DNA of 64,000 nt from Aphrocallistes beatrix (GCA_963281255.1 OY725488.1:5355925-5419924); one strand, 5' to 3'; shown: positions 1-10,412, counted from the stretch's first letter. Notes: a model not told the origin generated them from the letters alone. Program-made: numbers and translations.

Positions 1-768
1 TTCATTAATGTAACCGTAGACAAATGACAATCCAGCGTACTTAGTACAAAACAAGAAAGCGACGTATTGTTTCTCTAATAATCCGCAAGCGCCCACTGGG
101 TAAATCTGCAGACACACAGTGTCTGCAAGCCGCGCAGCGCAAGCAAGCGAAGCGCGCTTGTCTTATATATTAAAACTCCAGGATTTTTTTTTTTTTGTTT
201 GTTTGTCCGAATTGATTGAAGAATTGGCAAGTCGTAGAGATACGAAAATTGGCATGTAGGTGTCAAATGATGAATCTAGGATTAAGTTCGAAGATCTAAG
301 CGAAATGTTCACACCTCGCCGAGATAGGTGACAAAATGTTCTGACCAATCAAATTCGATTATTTTATAATGCAAATACATTGGAATAAAATAGTATTGAC
401 TTATGCATACAATCAAAAATAACTATTTGTGATTGAAATTCATTGGTTTATGTGAACCAATCAATTATCAGCCTTTTATAATGCCATTCACACGATTCTA
501 TTTCATATAAATGATTGACTACTGCTATTTTAAGTCTATAATTTGATTGTTAACAACAATTAAAGTGTGTTATATGCTACGATCAATCAATTCGATCATA
601 AAATAAATTTTAACGACATGGACTGGAATTGATTATTTAAGTATAATAATCTTTAGCAATGTGAACTTTGTGTATTCAAATTGAGCTTACATTCAGGATT
701 AGTTGACTTAATACGAAGTAAATTATATTTATCACGAAACAAAATTTCTGCTACAGTTCTGATTTATT
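1..768. repeat. Copy of a ~765-bp tandem repeat unit with a GC-rich hairpin block
   Basis: The segment begins TTCATTAATGTAACCG, and a diverged version of the same start recurs at 767-880, so the unit is about 765 bp long. A further partial copy lies at 10413-10970. A GC-rich block at 105-162 has the hairpin arms TGCAGACAC and GTGTCTGCA followed by GCGCAGCGCAAGCAAGCG. This block is shared with the dispersed repeat family seen at 895-1389 and elsewhere. The part beginning GTCCGAATTGATTGAAG (205 on) recurs in pieces at 45.2, 46.7, 48.4 and 55.5 kb. No coding sequence is seen. Confidence 0.7.
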
Positions 769-1389
769 AAATGTAACCGTAGACAAATGACAATCCAGCG
801 AACTTAGTATAAAACAAGAAAGCGACGTATTGTTTCTCTAATATCCCCAAGCTCCCACTGGGTAAATCTGCGGATATATATATATATATATATGTAACGA
901 ATTGATTGAAGAAACTGCCGGGCGCAGAAGGCTGATTTTTGGCATGTGGGAGTCTTTTGGCTATGGCTCCAGTAAGTTCTGAGTTCAGAGCAAAATGTCG
1001 ACTCATCATGGAATTATGACGTCATTGTCACATTTTAAAAAGTTAAGCAACACAGTTATTCGGGCATAACTCAGCCATTATAGGAGATAGAAGGCTGAAA
1101 TTTTAATAGAATCTGTATACTAACATACCTCACATATGATGCGACTTTCATCAAAAAATGATGACTCATCACTTTGTTATGACGTCATCATTACGCATCA
1201 AAAATTTTAAAATTGACAAATTTGGTGATTTTTCGAGTGATATCGATTAGCACAGTAGAACAGACATATTTAGAGATGTTATCTCCCTTATAATTAACCA
1301 ATGTGACTCCAGGCGACCGAAGGGAGCCTCCGGCGGACACAAAGTGTCCGCCAGCCGCGCAGCGCAAGCAAGCGCGAACGCGCTTGTAT
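769..1389 (+). repeat. Dispersed repeat family J (GC-hairpin tail), copy 1
   Basis: A short start of the upstream tandem unit runs into a TA microsatellite (873-892) and then a long stretch beginning ACGAATTGATTGAAGAAAC. The stretch ends in a GC-rich tail with hairpin arms GGCGGACAC and GTGTCCGCC, followed by GCGCAGCGCAAGCAAGCG. The same series of blocks recurs at about 11864, 23070, 24634 (reversed), 33538, 43366, 44283, 47130 (reversed) and 47800. No transposase is present, so it is a non-autonomous element of unknown class. Confidence 0.7.
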
Positions 1390-1822
1390 TTATTATTCTG
1401 TCAGGCCTTATATTGAGTAGCATGTACGTACGAATATTACATATAATGTTGAGTAACTAATTAGGTTCAGAGATGTATTGCTTAGTATAATCAAAGTACA
1501 TATTTCCAAAACTTCTAATCGACGGTGCAACTATCTATTCTGCAATATGATTGCTGCATCTGTAGACTAGTACATATCCATCCGTTACCTAAATACACCG
1601 TAAAACTAATTTAAAAGTCCTAAACATGCTAAGTCATATTTCTGACTACTAAGTCCTATTTATTTATATGTTCCTTGTTAATTATTATGGATTTATTTTA
1701 AAATATCTGAGGTATATTAATATTTAAATTTTAGTATACAAAGCTTCGCATTCTACCAATTAATATTTAATTCAATGTGATTATACTGGTGCAAGTAATC
1801 AAACCACATGGTCGATCAGTTA

Positions 1823-1853
1823 TCCAATAACCAGTACATAGATAGTATAAAAG
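1823..1853 (+). promoter_or_regulatory. Possible CCAAT/TATA core promoter of akirin
   Basis: CCAAT at about 1824 and TATAAAAG at 1846-1853 lie on the coding strand about 240 bases before the akirin ATG. In such AT-rich DNA these motifs can occur by chance. This is an inference from motif spacing only. Confidence 0.25.
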
Positions 1854-2080
1854 ACCACTCACCTCCCTACGTTCTGTTAATGAAATACACAACTAAGCTA
1901 GCTGATTCGTTCATATTACTCAACAATAGTAACAAGTACGCAACTGGAATTTGATACAAATAACAATTGTATCATATTACAGACTGAAAACTATAAATAC
2001 CTAAGTTTGGGAGCTTAGATAATGTAAATAGTCTTTTGCTCCTGATATTATTTGCCTTCAATTTAGTGTTAGCTAGTTTA

Positions 2081-2086
2081 ATGTAA
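2081..2086 (+). promoter_or_regulatory. Start-stop (ATGTAA) immediately upstream of the akirin start
   Basis: An ATG followed at once by the stop TAA ends two bases before the akirin ATG. Minimal start-stop ORFs in 5' leaders can hold ribosomes and reduce translation downstream. Whether this one lies in the mRNA depends on the transcription start. Confidence 0.4.
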
Positions 2087-2088
2087 AT

Positions 2089-2772
2089 ATGGCCTGCGTG
2101 ACTATCAAACGACCAGTCGAGCTCACATTTCTCAGCGACCCTGACTCCACTTCTCCCTTGCACAAGCGCGTCCGATGTGGGTCAGAGGTAGGACTCACTC
2201 CCTCCAGAATGTCAGCTGGCGATAAGCGGAGGCGGAGGATTCTGCGATTCCGACAACAGGAAGCCGACAAGTTCGAAGCTACAAAAAGAACCCCAGATCC
2301 TCTGCTCAACTTCCCCGAGTCTGATTCCGCTCAGAGACAGGAGTTCGTGAGAGACAGCTTGCAGGACGAGGTAAAGCGACTAAAGCACAGACACCAGCTC
2401 GCTCATGGGCCTCCGGCCCAGCAACAGCTAGTATGCACGTCAACTCTGTCTGTCAGTTCCCCGACCGTACAAACGCACCACCCATTGTCTGACTCCAAGT
2501 CCGATCCCCACATTCCTATCACGAACATATCTTCTCCCTCCACCGCAAGCACCCAGCCCGCCCTCTCCTCTCGCGACCAGCCTCTCTTCACCCTGAGACA
2601 GGTTGAGACAATCTGCGGCCGGCTGTTGCGTGAAAATGAGGAACAACTGCGGGAGCAGTACGGCCATGTGCTGTCAGAGCGACTGGATGAGCAGTACGAT
2701 GCTTTTCTCAAGTTCACGCACGACCACATTCAGAAACAGTTCTCTAACACTACCTGCTCCTACATACTGTAG
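2089..2772 (+). CDS. akirin: Akirin (nuclear transcription cofactor), copy 1
   Basis: A 227-residue protein in one exon. Akirins are small nuclear proteins of about 190-230 residues. They link NF-kB/IMD and developmental transcription factors to SWI/SNF chromatin remodelling, and in vertebrates AKIRIN2 also carries proteasomes into the nucleus. The C-terminal third, from QPLFTLRQV to DAFLKFTHDHI, is the family's conserved helical region. Near the N-terminus, SPLHKRVRC matches the family's SPxKRRRC nuclear-localisation motif, and a second basic cluster, KRRRRILRF, lies near residue 47. The middle (about 100-165) is Ser/Thr/Pro-rich and low complexity, as usual. The protein ends SYIL where vertebrate akirins end in SYVS, the tail that contacts the proteasome. 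There is no intron although animal akirin genes are usually split. The start is the first ATG after the ATGTAA at 2081. Confidence 0.93.
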   Translation: MACVTIKRPVELTFLSDPDSTSPLHKRVRCGSEVGLTPSRMSAGDKRRRRILRFRQQEADKFEATKRTPDPLLNFPESDSAQRQEFVRDSLQDEVKRLKHRHQLAHGPPAQQQLVCTSTLSVSSPTVQTHHPLSDSKSDPHIPITNISSPSTASTQPALSSRDQPLFTLRQVETICGRLLRENEEQLREQYGHVLSERLDEQYDAFLKFTHDHIQKQFSNTTCSYIL

Positions 2773-3718
2773 AGAGATTACCTTCCCAACGATGATTGTA
2801 GAATTAATTTTTTCAAATTCAAAAGCTAACACCTGAAAGCAGACCTTTATCACGTTATTTTAACACTAACAATAATTCTTGACTAATAATAAATACTATC
2901 ATAAGTCATAACATGAGTTTCTAATACTGAGGTACTATGCTGAGTAATGCCTCTTTGTTTTAAGGTGTACTAATAATAAACCTCTCTCCCTCAACTATAT
3001 CTACGAGATTCAGGGCTGGATGGGTTTAAAAATTGCACACATCATTTGCCTCAATCGTGCATGATGTCACGAATGTATTTTCTAAGGCACTGAAGCCATT
3101 AAAATGCTGGGCCGTGTTGGTTAATAAATTTAATTATATTCAAATCATTTGAAAATTCAGGTGAAACTACGCATATAGTAGGTCTGCTGGTGTTAAAGCC
3201 TAATACCAAGTGCCATTTACTCGAAATTCGCTGTTAGTAGAGGCGATCTTGCTATTAGAGGAATGAAGTTGGGACCTGAAGTAACTTCCCAATAGGCAAC
3301 GTATGTATCCTAAGTACTACATCATCCATTCACTCTCACGTGATGATATAATTAATTAAATATATTTTATCTGCTTATCCAGTTGTCATCATCACAGTAC
3401 TATTTTGATGGTTCCGCGGAGCACATTTGAGGCTGAGCCAGAGGGCTGCAACACGATAAATGCCTGTGCATAACACGCAATATCAGATTTAAATGCACAA
3501 CGAGAAATTTAAGAAAAAACATCGACCGTTTTTTCAAAAGTACTTGTAATATTGATTTTGAAACCACAATAAATAGTAGTTATGGAAAAAAAGATGGGAA
3601 ATTCATTATTTAACTAATGACCTGGGGGTCCATTCTATTTATAGCATGGACCCCGGAAATGAGTTAGCAAAATCCATAGTACATTGATGAGATTATTAAT
3701 TAAGGCTGTTAAGCTATA
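2773..3718. other. Intergenic region downstream of akirin
   Basis: AT-rich, with no gene recognised. A short inverted repeat (GGGGTCCA ... TGGACCCC) sits at about 3626-3655. The region ends at the TA target site of the Tc1-like element. Confidence 0.5.
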
Positions 3719-3720
3719 TA

Positions 3721-5001
3721 CAGTCTGTCCCGTAATTAGTGAGAATCACCTAAGTACTAAAATGAATATCAATTATTCAATTCCATTATTAAATTTTAAG
3801 CAGAATATTACTATATGTGTCTGATGATAAGTAATTTATCTTGTTACCATTGCTGTCGATCACTTTTTGACACCTTTTCGGCATTGAAGTCCAGTAAGCT
3901 TCCAAAAATTCCGGGGTTATGAAATCCCATATGACAGAAATCCGATCTTTAAGGTCTGATTTTGTTCTTGGTCGATCTCTACTAAGGTTATGCTTTATCC
4001 ATCCGAATATATTCTCTATTGGATTGATATCAGGACTCTGACTAGGCCAACCAAAGGTGTTTTGAGGCATATTTTGCTGCATCCAATCCCTTGCCTTCTT
4101 ACAAGTGTGTTTGGATCATTATCCTGTACCAAAAACCAATTTTTTTCAATAAAAACATTTGCTTGCGCCAGTAAATGGACCTCTAGAATCTTCACAAAGA
4201 ATTCACCGTCCATATTGTGTTCGAAAATACAGAGTGGGAATGTCCCCATTGAAGAAAATCCGTCCCAAATATTGATCTTTGCACTATGCTTAACAGTGGG
4301 GGCATCTGAATTCACTATTCTTAGTCCACATCCTCACTGAGCCACCAAAAGCCAAAAGGATGCTTCATCCGCGAAAATTGCTTGATTCCACGGTCTGTCT
4401 ATATTAGTTCTTGCCCAATCTAGACGTTTGATACGATTTGTCTCAGACAACATGGGAACTTTCTTCGGAAAGGAATTTGAATAATCCAACTTTTTAAGAC
4501 AACGATGGACGCTTGTTTTGCTAGCTGAACAACTTCGATGAAATTTCGCGAATGGAGACCTTTGCATACATACCAACCTGAGCCATGATAAAAGCGGGAC
4601 GCAGCGTTGAATTTCGCGGGACATGGCGGGACGCAATAGAAAAGTATTATACATAGAATCAAAAAAAGCGGGACATAATGGAGAAATTTCAAGTAAAAAC
4701 GGGACACTCATGAAAATTATGGGTTCGAATTGCATTCCTCTTTTAAACTTGAGACATCTCAATAACTAGTGAATCTAAGCTCTTTAGAAATTCACAACAA
4801 ACTAACATTAGTCAGATATTGCTAAGTAATGATGACGCATCACATATTTTTGCATAATTTAAAAAAATACCATACTAATTATAGAAAAATATCCATCAAA
4901 TAGAGGAATATCTAAGATTTAGATGAATAGGTATTGAAATTTCGTTTCAAATACTAAGGATATTCAATTAAACATTTTCTCAATAATTATGGGACAGACT
5001 G
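3721..5001 (-). mobile_element. Tc1-like DNA transposon, inactive, copy 1
   Basis: The 1281-bp element is bounded by terminal inverted repeats beginning CAGTCTGTCCC (left) and ending GGGACAGACTG (right). A TA dinucleotide lies on each side, the Tc1/mariner target duplication. Most of the interior encodes pieces of a Tc1-type transposase on the minus strand. At about 4570-4735 foreign-looking DNA with repeated GCGGGAC motifs lies where the N-terminal DNA-binding region should be. Confidence 0.9.
3789..4762 (-). pseudogene. Tc1-like transposase, frameshifted, copy 1
   Basis: Three overlapping minus-strand reading frames together resemble a Tc1 DDE transposase. The first catalytic segment is seen in FADEASFWLL (about 4346), the second in WFLVQDNDP (about 4120) and the last in SQSPDINPIENIFGW (about 4010-4050), which carries the terminal acidic residue of the DD34E/D triad. 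At least two frameshifts separate them and the N-terminal helix-turn-helix part is missing or replaced. The reading is not functional as it stands. Confidence 0.85.
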
Positions 5002-5119
5002 TATGTATTGAGTATGACTAAACCAAAGACAGGAATTCAAATAGAATGGCTTAAAATTCTGGATTATGCTTTAGAATCGCTTGATTCAGCAAGAAATATC
5101 GAGAATGCGGAATGGCAAG

Positions 5120-5256
5120 CATAGGCGCCGAACCCGGGGGGGCTCGAGCCCCCCCTGGATTCGAAGATGGCCCATAGACGCAATACAAAATTTTGGGCTG
5201 AGCCCCCCCTGGAACCCCGAAATTGTCCTTAGATTTTGAAAAGTTCGGCGCCCCTG
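5120..5256. mobile_element. Small hAT-type MITE, GGCGCCGAAC family, copy 1
   Basis: A 137-bp element with ends CATAGGCGCCGAAC and GTTCGGCGCCCCTG and a C/G-run interior. It is flanked by ATGGCAAG (5112-5119) and ATGGCATG (5257-5264), an 8-bp target duplication with one mismatch. Further copies with their own 8-bp duplications lie at 31643-31728 and 47622-47767. Confidence 0.85.
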
Positions 5257-5890
5257 ATGGCATGTATAGTATTCCTATGCTCGAATCTTATATTATGGCT
5301 TATATATACAGGCTCTATACTTGTGTTGTCACAGGAGTGTTCAGGTTAATTAAGACAGCAATCCGAATCGATGCAAAAATTATGGCCAACCATGTATAAA
5401 CTCTAAATCAGCCCCTATATTAAATAAACCTCTTGTATCATGAGCAGTTTATTTAGAACACAAATCGATTTGTGTTACTAAATTGTACACCTGAGGAATA
5501 TGGATTTGAGTCATGGGTAAATGATCATTTGTAAACGGCTACATAAAAGAAAGCCGTTGTCTAAAATAGGTCAAGTTTCGCCCCTAACTCTGCTCAAATA
5601 TTAGGGCACTGAAATAGTAGAATGTCCTCATTAGGCAACTAAATGTATAGTAAATCGTAGAAGAGATTATTACGTGACTGATGCAGAACAATGCCGAACT
5701 AAAATAACTGAAAGATTCGGCCCTGTGGAGTGCGGACCACACAACACCCTAAATGAAAATATCGCTTACCGTATATCCCTGAATAATCGCCCGGCGTTCT
5801 TTCAAACCAGCGATTATTCGTGGAACATGAACATTAAACCTTAAACATCATCCGAAATAAAAATAAGCATTTGAGAATAAGGGATAAGAC
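5257..5890. other. Intergenic, no gene seen
   Basis: AT-rich sequence without a recognisable coding region, RNA gene or terminal repeat. Confidence 0.4.
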
Positions 5891-6419
5891 TAGGGCTTAC
5901 AATCCCGGACATATTTTGTAATCCCGGGATTTCGGGATTAAGCAATTAAACCCAAGTATCACGAATAGACGGTCTCCTCCGTCTATTCGTGAAATGTTTC
6001 CATATTTCTGCACCAGCAAATTTTTGAAATTTAGTACTTTGAGCCATAAAGCATAGAATATAGAATTTGCGTTGAGAATTTCTTAGAATTATATATATTA
6101 GTCATGATTTAAATAGTAATATTTGAGTCATTGCTTGTTAAATAATAACAACAATGACCACAAAGATTATCATTGAACACTGAATCCAAATAAGAGTTGT
6201 TAAGAAATAATAAGCATCCTATGCAAGTGCATAATTATTTGCCTACGGAATCTAATCAAATACGTTTGCATTCATACAAGCAAACCAGTCCCATGCTTTG
6301 ACTACAATTAATGCCATTTTCTACTAAACTCGGAATCCCGGGATTGGAAATCGGGATCGGGGTTAAAAAAACAAATCCCGGAAGTGAAATGGATCGGGAT
6401 CCCGGGATTGTAAGCCCTA
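5891..6419. mobile_element. hAT-type MITE with TAGGGCTTACAATCCCGG ends, copy 1
   Basis: The 529-bp element begins TAGGGCTTACAATCCCGG and ends with the inverse, CCGGGATTGTAAGCCCTA. It is flanked on both sides by the perfect 8-bp duplication GATAAGAC, the hAT hallmark. Near the left end lies a strong hairpin, GAATAGACGG and CCGTCTATTC. No transposase is encoded. Confidence 0.9.
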
Positions 6420-6823
6420 GATAAGACGCTTTAGCACATATATGTATACAAGTACACTACTATGGTAATTTGATTTAGTTTGTTTTAATTTGTATTAAAT
6501 TGAGAAGGAAATACTAATCTCAAAATACACGAGGTGTCATTTTATCTGTGCTTAAATAATATCAATGAGGTAGTAATTTGAAACTTACTAGGTTGAGTCC
6601 ACTGTGGACTAACACAGTGGAAGTTCATTTGGCATGATTTAATCATCTTAGTTGTGCATGGTTATATTATTCTCCATTAGCTCAACGATTACGTTAGAGA
6701 GCTAAGATTTCATCACGCTACTCAAATATCATTTTCACTATAGTCCCGCACTGTTCATTTGCTATTTTGTAAATTTAAACTGAGAGATCTATAACATTTT
6801 TTTATTTGCAAATTTCTAATTTA
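6420..6823. other. Upstream region of the orphan seven-helix gene
   Basis: AT-rich leader region. A short hairpin (CCACTGTG ... CACAGTGG) sits at about 6599-6620. No clear core promoter is seen. Confidence 0.4.
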
Positions 6824-8014
6824 ATGGGATCAAAGGAAGAAATATTCCAAAATATCACGCACTACACAATCATAGTATCCCTAATAAGCAACGGATTAGT
6901 GGTATTCATGGCGGCTACATTCACTCTGTATCTCCTTTATGGGGTGGTTAGGAACAGGCGAAAGATCAATATCATCAACAATTTAGGGTTTTATTCGCAC
7001 TCGCAAAACGATCACATTATCCACTTACGCACCTCGCTATATCGAAATTGGATACTCATTAGTGTCGTAACTGCCCAAGGTCTCCAATCCATTCTAATTA
7101 TAGCATCAGCTTCCTTTGAGCATTTCCTTTCGGAATATTTTAACTCATCACTGCATTTAGAACTACAATGTACTTCTCCCACTGATTTATTCCCATTCAT
7201 AGCCAGTAATAATCCCATAACTTCCTCCATTGACGGCCTCTCGTATTCCGCCAACTGCCTATTCATACTGTTTCTCTCTATCCTGATGTCCTACTTTGTA
7301 AAGATATACAAAACTCGAATGAATCCACTCTTGCTGTCTTATAGACGTGAGTACATCTTTGCTGTATTGGCTATCTCGCAGTTTCTCATAGTCTGGGTGC
7401 TGTTTAGTGTGCCAATAGTCGGCAGAGCAGGTGGCCTCATCGCTGCTATATTCATCGTGATAGACTTCTTCACTCTTGTATTCTTTGTGAACAAATTACG
7501 TGTCGCTATCAATGATGTCCGACAAGAATCGTTAGGCGAGGTCGGCGCTAAATACAACATAGTATACAGAGAGTACCTATGTATTTCCTTCATATTCATG
7601 ACCTCCATCATGATCTACACGCTAGGGTTGTTACTCTCTATCGCAGGGCAGTGGTACTTCGTGGTCCTAGACTTGGTTACCACCGAGCATAATGGTTGTA
7701 GTTGGTTGGTTGGCATTTTTTATCAGGTACAGTTAACACCCAATTTAGGCACTAATCAATATTTTAAAATAGCATTCCACTGCTTAAGTCTCATTGTCCT
7801 AATAACAATTATCCAATTCAACTGCGCTGTCATTTTCCTAACTTTGATGCACGTCATTTCTAACTGGGTGAGAAAGTGTAGGCGAGTTATTTCGGAAGAG
7901 AGACCCATTATGCTGGATGCGGAGACAAGTCTGGCGAGCTCTGAGTACACTTTATCAGACAACTACACTTCTGGGACTACATCCAATAACGAATCTAGAA
8001 ACTCACTACTGTAA
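6824..8014 (+). CDS. Orphan seven-helix membrane protein, copy 1
   Basis: I take the ATG at 6824 (MGSKEE..., 396 residues), because the reading frame upstream has only a TTG. I do not recognise the family. Hydrophobic segments lie at about residues 14-41, 76-98, 142-160, 177-199, 201-223, 251-275 and 316-344. An N-glycosylation site (NIT, residue 10) before helix 1 and basic loops after helices 1 (RNRRK) and 3 (KIYKTR) predict the N-terminus outside and C-terminus inside, as in G-protein-coupled receptors. The loop between helices 4 and 5 is unusually short. A long outer loop between helices 2 and 3 has an NSS site and a cysteine, and another cysteine lies before helix 7, so a disulfide is possible. 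The tail is Ser/Thr-rich (about 355-396). No DRY or NPxxY motif is evident. It may be a divergent receptor or another seven-helix protein. Confidence 0.75.
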   Translation: MGSKEEIFQNITHYTIIVSLISNGLVVFMAATFTLYLLYGVVRNRRKINIINNLGFYSHSQNDHIIHLRTSLYRNWILISVVTAQGLQSILIIASASFEHFLSEYFNSSLHLELQCTSPTDLFPFIASNNPITSSIDGLSYSANCLFILFLSILMSYFVKIYKTRMNPLLLSYRREYIFAVLAISQFLIVWVLFSVPIVGRAGGLIAAIFIVIDFFTLVFFVNKLRVAINDVRQESLGEVGAKYNIVYREYLCISFIFMTSIMIYTLGLLLSIAGQWYFVVLDLVTTEHNGCSWLVGIFYQVQLTPNLGTNQYFKIAFHCLSLIVLITIIQFNCAVIFLTLMHVISNWVRKCRRVISEERPIMLDAETSLASSEYTLSDNYTSGTTSNNESRNSLL

Positions 8015-8442
8015 ACAAACTTTTTACTTTTGTTACGAATTGTATATATCATATTTGTTTGTATCTACTATTATGTTTTTCAACTCATAATACATAGATT
8101 CGGAATCCCAAGCCTAGGATAGGCTGATAAGGTGTCTTACTAGTTAACAACTATAGGAGCTAAGTACTATAGGAGCTAAGTACAGTAGAACGTCAGTTAT
8201 CCGAACGTGATAGGACCAAAGGGGGTTCGGATAACTGGAGTTCAGGTAAGCGACTTTCTGCTATAGTAAGCATAATTTATGTTCAACTGAGAATAATTTA
8301 TTTAATGTGGTTGAGTCATACTTTTTTAAAAGTGAAGAAGCGAACCGGGAATGTGATGTGCTACGTATTTCTATGGAATACCTAATTTATTGAGTTTCGA
8401 TTAATAGCATATGATTTGTCTTATTGTCTAATGTCTACCACA
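8015..8442. other. Intergenic with a pogo-like repeat fragment
   Basis: AT-rich. It contains the direct repeat TATAGGAGCTAAGTA twice in tandem (about 8151-8184) and the pogo-like fragment at 8183. No other gene is seen. Confidence 0.45.
8183..8262. repeat. Pogo-like MITE fragment, copy 1
   Basis: It starts at a TA with CAGTAGAACGTCAG and then GTTATCCGAAC, followed by the inverse GTTCGGATAAC about 20 bases on. The CAGTAGAAC start resembles the pogo/Tigger-type ends found at 25159, 32333 and 39435. The right end is degraded. Confidence 0.6.
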
Positions 8443-8596
8443 TCGATGCTATTAGTCCAGGGAACTGGGAGAGGTCCTGGGTCTCCAGATGCCCAGGACA
8501 CCCCCCGATAGTGCCAGCCCTGGCCTACAGACACTTGAGGTCAGCACTTCCACCTGGAAGAAAGTTAGAACCAACCCGAACTCTACCCGATTACAA
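8443..8596 (+). other. GC-rich block, possible coding exon of unknown gene, copy 1
   Basis: This block stands out as GC-rich in an AT-rich spacer and is open in more than one frame. One frame starts directly after a splice-acceptor-like TGCTATTAG and reads SRELGEVLGLQ..., then WKKVRTNPNSTRLQL and a stop at about 8596. Another frame reads PALAYRHLRSALPPG. I recognise neither. It could be the last exon of a spliced gene, a structured RNA, or part of the 5' region of the amidohydrolase gene. Confidence 0.3.
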
Positions 8597-8656
8597 CTCT
8601 AACGCTGACTAAAATAATCCAAATTAGTCCTCAATTCAATTTAATTCGTTTTTATA

Positions 8657-10212
8657 ATGAAACATTCCAAGTATCAATTAATAGTTTCTGAATATATTAA
8701 GAACGGTATAGGGAATCCAACGGATAAAATGTATGTTGCAGCAGACAAAATGATCTTCGGAGGAGACATATTCACACTTGAAGAAGACTACCCTAAAGTT
8801 GAAGCTATCCTGGTCACTGGTGCAAGAATATCTGCCCTGGGGTCTCTCTGTGACCTTATGCAGTATGTAGATAAGCACACCGAAATGATATATTTGGGAA
8901 AACAATCCTTGTTCCCAGGATTTATAGAGGCACATCAGCATGCAGTTCTTCGAGCGCTCTTTTCTTTGGGTAGCATTGATATTGGTGCTTTCTACTTAAA
9001 TACAGTGGAAGAAGTGATGAATAAAATTCGTAAAGAAGTAAAAACAGTCCAAAAAAGCTCCGCAGATAAGTCTCATATTCCGTGGTGTGTTTTTCATGGC
9101 TGGGATCAAGAATTGATCACAAATCTACCGAAATTAAGTGCAAGTTTTATCGAAACTGAGTTTTCAACCACAATTCCAATAATGATCATCTCTCAGAGTA
9201 CTCACTCTGCTTGGGTTAACCATAAAGTGTTCGAAATAGTTGGAACCGACTCAGAACCTACTGGAAGAAAGGACAGCTTGGTAAGAGATAGTGAAGGAAA
9301 ACTTACAGGGCAAATATTAGATGGCATTGTTGCATTATTCCTCCATTCTGTCTCACTAACACAAGATGAAATGGCCAATGCATTTATACAAACATTCAAT
9401 GATTACTCATCACATGGGTTTACAACTGTGACAGAAATGGCATACAGTCCGAAACAGCCGATTGATCTTTTGATTACGCAGATTGTCATACAAGAAGATT
9501 GCCCAATTCGCCTTGCTCTCTACCAAATGATCAATGAAGCGCACAAACTTGGCGATATCCACCAGTTCAATTCTCCCAACACAGACAAGCTTTGGATGGC
9601 TGGAATAAAACTCTGGGCTGATGGGTCACCTCATGCTGGCACCATTGCAGTGAGGGAGCCCCTCTTATCTGCAAAGCTCTCAGAATCCCTTTCCTTCCCA
9701 GCTCCCCCAAACTATGGGAAATTAAATTATACGACTGAAGCTCTCTCTGAGAGGATTGAGCACTACCATCAGCTAGGAGCTCAAGTCGCAGTGCATGCCC
9801 ATGGAGAAAGAGCAGTCGAGCAGGTGCTGAGTGTTTTTCGGCGGATCGTTCCAGAAAAGGGTATTCCTTCCCGGCATCGACTAGAGCATCTAGGTCTTGC
9901 AACTGAAGAGCAATTGAAGGTCTGTGGAGAATTGGGACTAGCTCCTTCTTTTTTTGTTTATCACTTGTATTTATATGGTTCAGTGTTTAGTGAATTTATT
10001 TTGGGAAAGGAGAGAACGAATCGTTGGGCATCCCTTGCTTCGGCTCTCAAGCACAATTGCAAGATATCTATACACCAAGACAACCCTGCCATCTCAGGCC
10101 CTCCGCTTCCCTTCCTCAACATTAGAACAGCAGTGACTCGCACTCAGAAGGGAAAGGACTCTGTGGTTTACGGAACAGACCAGCGTATTTCTATCCACGA
10201 AGCTATCAAAGC
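8657..10212 (+). CDS. YtcJ-like amidohydrolase, copy 1, cut by the assembly gap
   Basis: The first 518 residues match the complete gene at 19626-21416, with one difference seen: His for Arg at residue 230. The reading stops where the N run begins, within the codons after HEAIK, so the end is unsequenced and no genuine truncation is shown. Function and motifs are described at the complete copy. Confidence 0.9.
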
Positions 10213-10412
10213 NNNNNNNNNNNNNNNNNNNNNNNNNNNNNNNNNNNNNNNNNNNNNNNNNNNNNNNNNNNNNNNNNNNNNNNNNNNNNNNNNNNNNNNN
10301 NNNNNNNNNNNNNNNNNNNNNNNNNNNNNNNNNNNNNNNNNNNNNNNNNNNNNNNNNNNNNNNNNNNNNNNNNNNNNNNNNNNNNNNNNNNNNNNNNNNN
10401 NNNNNNNNNNNN
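10213..10412. other. Assembly gap, exactly 200 N
   Basis: A run of exactly 200 N, the same size as the gap at 31900-32099, which suggests a fixed placeholder inserted at scaffolding and not a measured distance. Confidence 0.97.

Larger units (their letters stand above)
1390..2088. other. Intergenic region upstream of akirin
   Basis: AT-rich DNA without a recognisable gene. A CCAAT at about 1824 and a TATAAAAG at 1846 could belong to the akirin promoter, about 240 bases before its ATG. An ATG directly followed by TAA sits at 2081. Confidence 0.5.

Noticed and set aside
6806..6823. Six extra N-terminal codons for the seven-helix protein
   Set aside because: They begin at TTG; the first ATG is at 6824.
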